Shown here: positions 34,937-42,417 of the stretch, piece after piece
Numbering within the stretch: position 1 is the first letter of the stretch
How the letters are laid out: every line of letters starts with the position of its first letter
From: Psychromicrobium lacuslunae
GTDB taxonomy: Bacteria > Actinomycetota > Actinomycetes > Actinomycetales > Micrococcaceae
Reading direction: 5' to 3'
Assembly (NCBI RefSeq): GCF_000950575.1
Contig: NZ_CP011005.1
Coordinates: forward strand, 2,604,001 to 2,668,000
DNA length: 64,000 bases
The notes under the pieces: model-generated
What the model saw: the letters and a program-made list of their open reading frames with translations, nothing else
Databases searched by the model: none
Told to the model about the DNA's origin: nothing
Made by a program: the position numbers and the translations under genes

Positions 34937-35392
34937 TGTTTTGCCCGTTTGTACCACCGCGTTCGTGCTGCTTGCTTCCGCCCGGCGGATCATAGGCTAC
35001 GACCTACCCCGCCGGATAGGTTTGGCGTTCAAGCCGCTGAGACCCCGCAAGGTCGTACTCGAGCCTTCGCAGTCGAAGACTATCGAAATCTCGTAAATCT
35101 GGGAGGTGATAGCCGGGTACCAGTTGCCGATAGATGCGAGAAGCATGAATTCACCTCTAAAGACGCATTAAAGATCCTATCTTTAACGCAGGAGCGGGTT
35201 GCAATTAAATACCAAGGCCCGCCAGGGATCCTGCGTCCAGCCAGCCAACTCAGCAAGGCCAATCAGAGCGTTCGAACTAGACGCAGCCAGCCCCGCCTTC
35301 GACAGGCGTCATCCACGCCACGAAAAGCTCGCCCCGCTTCACGAGAACAGGAATTTCAAATTCTATAATTTTCAGCTACTTTAAAATCAAAA

Positions 35393-35415
35393 ATTTTCGC
35401 TACTGAAGCGAAAAT
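35393..35415. repeat. AT-rich hairpin
   Basis: ATTTTCGCT pairs with AGCGAAAAT around ACTGA (nine base pairs). The role is unknown. Confidence 0.6.
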
Positions 35416-35527
35416 GATAAATCGCGAAATAAGGCAACAAAAAACCCCATCCGAGCTACCCCAGTATCAGCAAAACTAACCAGAAAAATTCTCGTCCCAC
35501 ACGCTCAGGAGTGGATGAATTTATGCG

Positions 35528-35564
35528 GAGCCCTCCCACCGAAGGGGTGTTGACGGGAGGGCTC
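35528..35564. terminator. GC-rich hairpin of unknown purpose
   Basis: GAGCCCTCCC pairs with GGGAGGGCTC around a 17-base loop that can itself form a small CACC/GGTG stem. No gene clearly ends here, so it may close an unrecognised transcript. Confidence 0.45.
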
Positions 35565-36051
35565 ACTGCAGGCAACGACACTGCAGCAATCCCGGACATT
35601 TTGGGGATTATCAGGGACTGACGCAGCCAACCGAAGTTAGCAGTGCCACATTCGCAGATGGCACTAAATAATTCAAGTTTGCTTTCCCCATGGAAGCACT
35701 CGTAACAATACCAGGATCCCTCGGTGTATCTTTCAGGTGCGCCGAAATGATATTTTTCGGAGACCTGGGATAATCTGCCAAATCAGACCCGAGCGCCAAA
35801 TTCCCCCCTCCAAAGCGAGTCTCACTTCCCCGGACTAGCCTGAAAAAGGAAGCAAAAGAATAATCCACGTAACGGAATAAGCCACCTCAAAAGTCACCAG
35901 ATTCAGAATGCCCTGACAGCCTGCGGGCAATCTCCACAAGCCGTCATCTGAGCGTCTCCGAATGTTCATGTAACTTAGTTTTTTTCTGTGTTCAAGCTGT
36001 GTTTTGATTATGGCTGGTTCTGAATCATCAGATGTTTCGCTTTTGAAATAG

Positions 36052-36087
36052 TCGGTGTGTTCAGAGCAATGGCGCTGAACACACCGA
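36052..36087. promoter_or_regulatory. 13-base-pair hairpin in the leader of the trypsin-like protease gene
   Basis: TCGGTGTGTTCAG (36052-36064) pairs perfectly with CTGAACACACCGA (36075-36087) around a ten-base loop, 65 bases before the GTG start. It could be an operator, an attenuator or an mRNA-stabilising structure. Confidence 0.55.
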
Positions 36088-36152
36088 TCTTTCCGGGCGC
36101 GATGAGGACCAATCTGTTCCTTTCACCCCTAGAGATTGAGGATGTGTTTTTA

Positions 36153-36971
36153 GTGAAAAATACCCCACGACTTATCGCAGTGCGCTTGCTGAGCGTACTG
36201 GCCCTGTTGTTCGTTGCGGGCGCCTTTAGTGCCCCGGCAGCAAACGCCGCATTGGGGATAGCTCCGAGCCCGCGCATCATTGGGGGACAACAGAACAACA
36301 ACCCTTGGGTCATCCAGCTAGGCAACATCACCGAGCGGACAGCCACTGGTGTGCGTCTTAGTCTTTGCACCGGCGAAGCACTTAACGATCATTGGGTGCT
36401 CACCGCCAAGCATTGCGTTGCCGCTGTCGGTGGCGGCACGGCCGCGGCAGCAGATCTTTTCTCCGTTCGCGTAAATGGCGTGGCCACTAATAGCACCGCG
36501 GATCGCCAAAATTCGCGTAATTGGGTTTATGCCGACCGGGTACAGACCTGGGCCGATGGAGACCTCGCACTGATCCATTTCGCCGCCTCGACCGGGTTGG
36601 CTAACTACCCAACCATTGCAGCTGCCTACGATCCGACCGAAAACGACGCGGGAGTTGTTCAGGGCTATGGCTTGCGTTCGGAATGCAATCAAACTCAAGC
36701 CGACTGGCTCTACCGGGCAAACATTTCCGTTCTGGGGGTCTCGGCCGATGCCGAGGGTGCAGACGCTGTGCACGTCCAGGGCGTGAACGGGATTGCGAAC
36801 CACGGTGACTCCGGCGGCCCACTAACCCTCGGAAACAACAATCAAATCGTCGGGGTGGCCTCAACCATCGATGGAGTAAATTGCCCCTCCAATATTCACG
36901 GCGGCGCGAACTACACCAACGTGACCCTAGCTGCCCCGAGCGCCTGGATCGCCAACACCATCCGCGGCTAA
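36153..36971 (+). CDS. Secreted trypsin-like serine protease (S1), apparent zymogen
   Basis: About 272 residues from GTG 36153 (GAGG 11 bases upstream). A Sec signal MKNTPRLIAVRLLSVLALLF ends at APAANA, followed by a nine-residue propeptide and R-IIGG, the classic activation site. The triad is in place: His87 in LTAKHCVA, Asp137 in GDLALIHF, and Ser220 in HGDSGGPLTL. Cys pairs suggest disulfides. It resembles streptogrisin/trypsin-like secreted enzymes. Upstream in-frame codons to 36057 are unlikely to be used, since they would bury the signal. The M60-type protease gene follows after 41 bases, so the two are probably co-expressed. Confidence 0.92.
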   Translation: MKNTPRLIAVRLLSVLALLFVAGAFSAPAANAALGIAPSPRIIGGQQNNNPWVIQLGNITERTATGVRLSLCTGEALNDHWVLTAKHCVAAVGGGTAAAADLFSVRVNGVATNSTADRQNSRNWVYADRVQTWADGDLALIHFAASTGLANYPTIAAAYDPTENDAGVVQGYGLRSECNQTQADWLYRANISVLGVSADAEGADAVHVQGVNGIANHGDSGGPLTLGNNNQIVGVASTIDGVNCPSNIHGGANYTNVTLAAPSAWIANTIRG

Positions 36972-37012
36972 CCACCCCGCTAACCACGCCTTATCTTGAT
37001 TGGAGAAACCTC

Positions 37013-39094
37013 GTGTTAAATAAGTATCTTGACAGCAGCGCCAGGGGCCTTGCAGCCCTGGTGGCCGCTGCCGTGCTGGCAAGCACCGGCTCACAACTGG
37101 CCATAGCACAACCAGGCATGCAGCCCAGTTCCATAGTGGGACAGACCGCTAATGACACTGCCGCAACCGACGCCGTAGCCAGGCTTGACGGCCCGCTGCT
37201 CAGCGTTTCCTCCGACGGAAAAACAAGCACCGTCCGGGTCGATGGCCGCGGGGACGCCAGATCCTCAAAAGTCACCGAAAATCGACAGATGAGCCATTCA
37301 AACCTGCAACCCACCGGTAGGTTCGTCAAGTCCGGCCAGCAACTGGCCATCACAGTGCCAGAGGATAGCCCCGCTCTCCAAGTAGGAATCGGTTTAGAGG
37401 GCCCCTACTCGGCATATAACGGCGGTGCGGCGGTCGGAGTGAAACTCGCCGAGTTGAAAGCCGGCGAACAGACCATTACCGCCGACCGCGACGGCATTGT
37501 CTTCCTGACGAACATCTCCACTACTGCCGGCGCCAAGGTCACGGTCTCTGGCGGCTCCAGGCTTCCGGTCTGGGTTCAGGGCGAATCGACTCAAGCCGGT
37601 TTCGAAGCCGACTTCAAGACACTCTCGGACGCTCCCTTCGCGACAGTCATCGGAGAGCACTACTTCGCTGACTTCCAGCGTCGGACAGTAGAGAAAGTCC
37701 AAGCGGATAAGAAGCTCAACCTGCAGAAAACCGTAGCTGAGCTGGATCAGGTCTGGGGCTGGACCAATGAGGTTTACGGTCTCTCCGAAAAAGCCGTCGG
37801 GACCGCTTATAAGACCCCGTCAAGGATCTACATCTCTAGCCCCGACAGTGGCGCAGGCCTGGCCTATGCGACCGAAGGAAAGCTCAGCTTCCAGGTAAGC
37901 ACCGGCGCGGCAGCACGTTTACTTTCTGGTAACGGAACTTGGGCGATCTGGCATGAAACCGGACACACCTACCAAACTACACAGTACAAAGGTTCAAACT
38001 TGACGGAGGTGACGGTCAACATCTCCGCCTTGGCGATTCAGGGCAAGATTGACCCTCTCCATCCGCGAATGGATCAGGATGCTGAAGCCATTAAGAAATA
38101 CCTCGGTCTCTCCGCCGTAGAGAAGGACTATACAGCGGCTTCTCAAATGGTCCAGTTAGGACTGTTTGACGGGCTTCGGCGTGCTTTCGGCCCCAACTTC
38201 TACCCCAGCTTGTCTCAGGCCTACCGAGTAGATAACGCTCTCGGGGTAAGTCAGCCGAAAGATGACGCTGAAAAGTGGAATTTGTTCGCGTTGAAAACCT
38301 CCAAGGTCGCTAACCGTGACCTCACCCCGTACTTCACCGCTTGGGGCATCGAACTCACCGACCAAACTAAGAACGCCTTGAAGGCCTACCCCGCGCTGAA
38401 GAATGAAATCTGGAAAAACGTTCTGGCCAAGGACACCGTGGTTGAAAACTCGGTCCCAACCTATGACGTACCTACCGGAAAGATCAGTTACACCGGCGGA
38501 ACTGTCAGTCTGGGACAGACCAGCAGCGCTAATATCACTGTCTCGGCGCTGAGCACCATCGCCGGTGGCACCAGCAAAGTTGTCAGAACAGGAATTTTGA
38601 CGACCAAGGTTGGCGTCAGGGCCGGAATAGCATACGCCGTGATTGAGAACCCTAGCGGCGTCCAGGAAGTTATTTCCACACCGGTGGACGTCAATGCGGG
38701 CCAAGCACTTGAGTTCCACGGCTACGCCAGCTTATACCGCGGTTACCTGGCCCTCTCCGCAAACAGCGCCTTTTCGGCTTACGGCAACGCCTCACAAGCT
38801 AATGCCCTTTACCCCCACATCGAGTACTACACCGCCGAGCTACGTGGCGCGGACGGCAAGACGGTGTATCGGGCCAGCGTCAAGGGGGACGAGACGATCG
38901 CATCCCTGGTCGCCGCTTTCAATGGCAAGAGTTACAGCAACGGTCAATACCTCATCGTGACCAGTAAAGAACCGTCGCGAATCTACCGATACAACGACAC
39001 CAACACCCCGATCAAGAACGCCTCAACAACCCAAATATTCAAGATCACCGACAACAAACTAGTGCCTGCAACCTCGGCACCCAGTAGTAACTAA
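37013..39094 (+). CDS. Secreted M60/enhancin-type zinc metallopeptidase
   Basis: About 693 residues from GTG 37013, with GGAG seven bases upstream. A signal peptide (SSARGLAALVAAAVLASTGSQLAIA) is followed by a beta domain, then the zinc site HETGH at 314-318 with Glu332 in LTEV. This fits the gluzincin pattern HExxH-X(8-28)-E of the M60/enhancin group, with flanking IWHETGHTYQ. The C-terminal 230 residues form Ser/Thr-rich beta domains that may bind glycans or the cell surface. M60 enzymes cut mucin-like glycoproteins; the substrate here is inference. It lies immediately downstream of the serine protease. Confidence 0.85.
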   Translation: MLNKYLDSSARGLAALVAAAVLASTGSQLAIAQPGMQPSSIVGQTANDTAATDAVARLDGPLLSVSSDGKTSTVRVDGRGDARSSKVTENRQMSHSNLQPTGRFVKSGQQLAITVPEDSPALQVGIGLEGPYSAYNGGAAVGVKLAELKAGEQTITADRDGIVFLTNISTTAGAKVTVSGGSRLPVWVQGESTQAGFEADFKTLSDAPFATVIGEHYFADFQRRTVEKVQADKKLNLQKTVAELDQVWGWTNEVYGLSEKAVGTAYKTPSRIYISSPDSGAGLAYATEGKLSFQVSTGAAARLLSGNGTWAIWHETGHTYQTTQYKGSNLTEVTVNISALAIQGKIDPLHPRMDQDAEAIKKYLGLSAVEKDYTAASQMVQLGLFDGLRRAFGPNFYPSLSQAYRVDNALGVSQPKDDAEKWNLFALKTSKVANRDLTPYFTAWGIELTDQTKNALKAYPALKNEIWKNVLAKDTVVENSVPTYDVPTGKISYTGGTVSLGQTSSANITVSALSTIAGGTSKVVRTGILTTKVGVRAGIAYAVIENPSGVQEVISTPVDVNAGQALEFHGYASLYRGYLALSANSAFSAYGNASQANALYPHIEYYTAELRGADGKTVYRASVKGDETIASLVAAFNGKSYSNGQYLIVTSKEPSRIYRYNDTNTPIKNASTTQIFKITDNKLVPATSAPSSN

Positions 39095-39239
39095 CAGCAC
39101 AAACCATAGCGAGCCGGTGGAATCTTTTCCTCCGCTAGCGTCGCTCACGGAGGGGGCGGCCAGCAAGCTCAATCGCTAGCGCCACCCCCTCCCCCAAAAA
39201 CGCACCAACCCCGTAAACCTTCCTTCTAAGGAGTAAATC

Positions 39240-39884
39240 GTGCGGCCACCTATTCGCTATATCTCAGTGATTGCCCTCGCAGCTGGACTGGGTCTTGCCA
39301 CAGCAGTCTCAGCTTCCACTGCTTCAGCAGCCCCGCCCCCAGGCAATAGCACCCATTTTGTCGACGGGCTCAGCAACCTGCCCTGCGATGGGGTAATTTA
39401 CCCAGTGCTCGAGTCAAAGAATTCCTACGAAGAGTCGGCCGGAACGACGCAGAATTTACCCGTCGGGCTTGAGACTACCCTCAAGGTCGCGAATAAAAAG
39501 ACAACCACCAATCAGGTCCAAGTTGTCAAGATGAGCGGAGTTCAGTTCACCCTCGAGTGGGCGCCCAAGTTCGCGGACACGGCTAATGGCAAGGCATCGC
39601 TTGTTGTCACCCACCAAACCACCACTACGTACACCAACGGTTCAAGCGTGGATTTCTCGCAGGAGAATTCGATCAAAATCAAGCCAAAGTCAAAAGGCCT
39701 GAGCGCCACACCAATTTTCATAAAAATGCAGGGCTGGGGCGCAACATATAAGTGCGAAACCGGGACTAGCAAAAAAGAACTGGTAGGAGACCCCAAATCG
39801 GTCAAGGTCGACTTAGTGCTTTCCGCAGGATGGAAGATCGAAAAAGATGGTCAACCCGCTAGCACAGGAGATTACTCACGATGA
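39240..39884 (+). CDS. Secreted protein of unknown function, Thr-rich beta type
   Basis: A 214-residue protein. GTG start with AAGGAG six bases upstream, and a Sec signal MRPPIRYISVIALAAGLGL ... ASTASAA. Two Cys (LPCDG and YKCET) could form a disulfide. The middle alternates polar and hydrophobic residues and is Thr/Ser-rich (KKTTTNQVQVVKMSG, VVTHQTTTTYTNGSSVDF, SIKIKPKSKG), as in beta-hairpin-forming proteins. The pattern recalls aerolysin/ETX-MTX2 pore formers, but no diagnostic motif is visible, so this is a guess. The stop overlaps the next start (ATGA), so the two products are probably made together. Confidence 0.7.
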   Translation: MRPPIRYISVIALAAGLGLATAVSASTASAAPPPGNSTHFVDGLSNLPCDGVIYPVLESKNSYEESAGTTQNLPVGLETTLKVANKKTTTNQVQVVKMSGVQFTLEWAPKFADTANGKASLVVTHQTTTTYTNGSSVDFSQENSIKIKPKSKGLSATPIFIKMQGWGATYKCETGTSKKELVGDPKSVKVDLVLSAGWKIEKDGQPASTGDYSR

Positions 39885-40390
39885 ATCGAAGAAAATTAGG
39901 ATCATTGTTCCTTCCCCTCGCCACTCTGTCTCTAGTGGTGACTGGTTTTGTGGTGGCTCCCGGAGCCGTAGCGGACGACGGAAAGACTGCAGTTATCCCG
40001 CAAGATGCCACGCACACGCTCCGCGGAAAAATTGACATGGTGGATTACACCGAGACCAACGGAAACCACACCAAATCGTCTTATTACCAGCCGCGAGAAT
40101 GCACTATTAAATACACGACCCCGCCAAAATATGCTGAACCCCTGCCGAAGCCCGACCAGAATTGGATCAGCGTGCAGTGCCCACCTGGCCAGGGCTATAA
40201 GAAGGTCGATGTTTCATATAAATGGAGCTACGATCCGCAAACTAAGGGCGTAGTCTCTGAGACGAAGACTGACACCTTTCCTGCGGACGGGAAGCCGCAC
40301 ACCCTGAAGGTTCGATTCAGCCCCATGCACCCAGCGCCGACAGGATCGCTTGGCCTCAACACCAAGCTCGGTGTCACCCCGGTGTTCTAA
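39881..40390 (+). CDS. Secreted protein of unknown function, partner of the preceding gene
   Basis: A 169-residue protein with a signal peptide (MNRRKLGSLFLPLATLSLVV ... GAVADD). The exported part has two Cys (PRECTIKY, VQCPPGQG) and a Trp/Tyr-rich beta segment (VDVSYKWSYDPQTKG). I recognise no family. Four-base overlap with the upstream gene suggests translational coupling and joint action, for example as a two-component complex; that role is inference. Confidence 0.7.
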   Translation: MNRRKLGSLFLPLATLSLVVTGFVVAPGAVADDGKTAVIPQDATHTLRGKIDMVDYTETNGNHTKSSYYQPRECTIKYTTPPKYAEPLPKPDQNWISVQCPPGQGYKKVDVSYKWSYDPQTKGVVSETKTDTFPADGKPHTLKVRFSPMHPAPTGSLGLNTKLGVTPVF

Positions 40391-40534
40391 ATACTGGGAA
40401 CAGCACCGCGACGGTGAGGCGTGGCTAATGCGGGCATCGCACTAGCAGCCAGGATGTCAGCCAGCTAGCTAGCTAAGCCCTGCTGACCCGACGGGTCGGC
40501 GGACAGAATCCAGCACAATTATGCTCACCCTCCG

Positions 40535-40571
40535 TTGGGGCCGATCCGAGTAAAAATCGGGTTGGCCCCAA
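40535..40571. terminator. Terminator after the secreted-protein pair
   Basis: TTGGGGCC pairs with GGCCCCAA, and inside it CCGA pairs with TCGG around an A-rich loop. It lies 145 bases after the stop at 40390. Confidence 0.75.
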
Positions 40572-40702
40572 TGCGTGCTGGTCAGCAATCAGGAATGAAC
40601 TTCGGGTGAATTTCCCTTTCGGCGAGGGAGTGTCCCTTGAGCCTCAGAGGACGGTTCGACAGAGTAAAAGTGACTGTCCCCAACAAACGAAAGAAGACTG
40701 TC

Positions 40703-41359
40703 ATGGTGAGTGAATTGAATCAGCGGGCGGACTCTCTGGCTAAAGGGATCGACGTAGACCAAGCTCGGCACAATGACCTCGGCTCGGAGATGGATAGGGC
40801 CGAGGAGGCGCAGCCGCCCGCCGCCGACGTGGAATGTATCTTCCAGGTCTATTCCGCAATCGCCCAGTTAGCGACCGCCCGCCAAGTGACCGACGAAGCC
40901 ACGCTGCGTTCGCTCAGAAAAGGTGCCAGCCAGGCCCTAGAGGCGGCGCGCGTCTCAGCAGAGATCGGTGCCAACCAAGCGTTGATAGTTTCCTCCGCTA
41001 CCCGAGCGTGGATGGCTCACGCGGTACCCGCTGAGGCCAGCACCTGGCGAGTAGCAATGAACGGCTTTGCCGATAACGTGGAGACGGCGGGACCAAATTT
41101 TGAATTATCCGACTTACCGGGGGCAGTGTCCGCAGCTGCAATGGCGATTGCGGACCACTCCACACCCACAGCCGAAGCCCTCAGGATATTTTCCGGAGCG
41201 CTAGCGGAGGTGAACAGCGACGAATTCTCCCTCGGCGCTAATTGGAACGCCGCGATCGCCAGGTTAAAAGACGGCGCCACTGATGAGGTATTCCTCACCG
41301 TGGTTGAAGGGATCGGCAGCCTGCTCGAGCGGCGTGAAGTCGATCATTCCACCATTTGA
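40703..41359 (+). CDS. Hypothetical alpha-helical protein
   Basis: 218 residues from ATG 40703 (GAAAGAAG six bases upstream); an upstream in-frame TTG at 40637 is possible but has no support. The protein is acidic and mostly helical, Ala-rich, without signal peptide or membrane segments (VECIFQVYSAIAQLATARQVTDEATLRSL, SLGANWNAAIARLKDGATDEVFLTVVEGIGSLL). I recognise no domain. Its neighbours give no clear functional clue. Confidence 0.6.
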   Translation: MVSELNQRADSLAKGIDVDQARHNDLGSEMDRAEEAQPPAADVECIFQVYSAIAQLATARQVTDEATLRSLRKGASQALEAARVSAEIGANQALIVSSATRAWMAHAVPAEASTWRVAMNGFADNVETAGPNFELSDLPGAVSAAAMAIADHSTPTAEALRIFSGALAEVNSDEFSLGANWNAAIARLKDGATDEVFLTVVEGIGSLLERREVDHSTI

Positions 41360-41444
41360 CGAAGCACGGCCTGGTCGAAAGTATTGAGAGTCGGGTGGAG
41401 GCTGTCGAGGTTTCCATCTGAGCCACCACTGAGAGGTCCGCACA

Positions 41445-41852
41445 TTGCTAAAAGTTGATCCAGAGCCCATTCGCACCCCTACGACAGATTCACTGCTCAC
41501 CCCGGAGAACTGTGTCGTTGCGATGATCGACTACCAAGAGGGCCAGTTTGCCACGGTCGGATCGACCAGCCGTGCGGAAATCGACCTGGGCGCAATCACG
41601 CTGGCAAAACTGGCTCATTCATATCAGCTTCCCACCGTGCTCTCTACCGTCGCCGTCGGGATGGGAGTGAACCGGCCAACCGTTCCTGAGATTGCCGGCG
41701 CACAGCCCATCACTTCACTCGCCTTGGGCTGTGAGCTAATGCGCAATTGGGCGCGGCCGGACGCCGATTTGTACCGGGTGATCATCAATGACTATTTCCG
41801 GCGTAAGCGGGCGGCCGGAATAGAAAGCGGGAATCTCTTCGCGCAGCGGTGA
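41445..41852 (+). pseudogene. Isochorismatase-family hydrolase with internal in-frame deletion
   Basis: The open frame encodes only 135 residues against about 210-220 for the family. The N-terminus is intact (TPENCVVAMIDYQEGQFATVGSTSRAEID with the catalytic Asp, then VPTVLSTVAVGMGVNRPT-like sequence). The frame then jumps directly to the C-terminal helix SLALGCELMRNWARPDADLYRVIINDYFRR. The centre with the catalytic Lys and Cys segment is missing, roughly 80 codons, yet the frame stays open. TTG start with GAGAGG eight bases upstream. It is probably inactive. Confidence 0.75.
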
Positions 41853-41919
41853 CCAGGTTTCACGCCCGCTGATGCCTAACGTTCCAAACTCTCAGCAAGC
41901 CACTAGGGAGGCAGAGCGG

Positions 41920-42417
41920 CTAGGCGAGAAGTTGACGCTTACTGGAAATAACTCCGGTATTGAATCCGGCCAAACGCAATCCCCCGTGGAACCGGGCATG
42001 TTCGATCTTCACGCAACGATCCATCACCACCTTCAGGCCAGCGGCCTCAGCATCCCGGGCAACCTCCTCATGCCAGGAACCAAGTTGCAGCCAAATGGTT
42101 TTGGCTCCGACCGTCTTCGCCTCCTCCAGCACTGAGGGCAGGTCGTCGTACTTCCGGAACACCTCAACTAAATCCGGCGGCTCCGGAAGCTCCGCAAGCG
42201 AGGCGTAAACCGGCTGGCCCAGGATGGATTTAACCACCGGATTCACAAAATAGACCCGGTAATGGGTGGAGGCCAGCAAATAGGTGGCCACGAAGTAGCT
42301 GGCACGACTCGGCTTATCCGAGGCTCCAACAATGGCGATCACCCGAGTATCGCGAAGGATTTTCAATCGGCTGGCGGCGGAGGGTCCCAGCCACTTTCGT
42401 TCTTCAAGCGAACTCAT
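41920..42417 (-). CDS. CoA-binding protein (YccU-like)
   Basis: A 165-residue Rossmann-like protein. VIAIVGASDKPSRASYFVATYLLA is the nucleotide loop, YRVYFVNPVVKSILGQPVYASLAELPEPPDLVEVFR the next two strands, and KTIWLQLGSWHEEVARDAEAAGLKVVMDRCVKIEHAR the C-terminus typical of CoA-binding domain proteins. Its role is unknown. The start overlaps the metY stop by four bases, so it is part of the sfnG-metY operon. Confidence 0.9.
   Translation of the reverse strand: MSSLEERKWLGPSAASRLKILRDTRVIAIVGASDKPSRASYFVATYLLASTHYRVYFVNPVVKSILGQPVYASLAELPEPPDLVEVFRKYDDLPSVLEEAKTVGAKTIWLQLGSWHEEVARDAEAAGLKVVMDRCVKIEHARFHGGLRLAGFNTGVISSKRQLLA

Larger units (their letters stand above)
34940..36051. other. Long non-coding stretch downstream of tRNA-Ser(GCT)
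   Basis: About 1.1 kb with no convincing gene. The ORFs here overlap the tRNA or lack recognisable protein features. The stretch 35340-35460 is strikingly AT-rich. Two hairpins are present (35393-35415 and 35528-35564). The position beside a tRNA and before a block of unusual secreted proteins fits an old integration boundary, but no integrase or attachment repeat was found. Confidence 0.6.

Noticed and set aside
34847-35368. 173-codon open frame after tRNA-Ser(GCT)
   Set aside because: It begins inside the tRNA, has no ribosome-binding site, and the translation is rich in Arg, Ser and Pro without any domain-like pattern.
35611-35868. 85-codon minus-strand open frame with GTG start
   Set aside because: No nearby ribosome-binding site and no recognisable protein features. 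A hairpin lies downstream, but that alone is not enough to call a gene.
34802-41852. Defined genomic island with integrase and attachment sites
   Set aside because: No integrase, transposase or duplicated tRNA 3' end was found by eye. Only the position and gene content suggest past transfer.
41872-42135. 87-codon plus-strand frame opposite the CoA-binding gene
   Set aside because: It overlaps a well-supported gene on the other strand and shows no family features.
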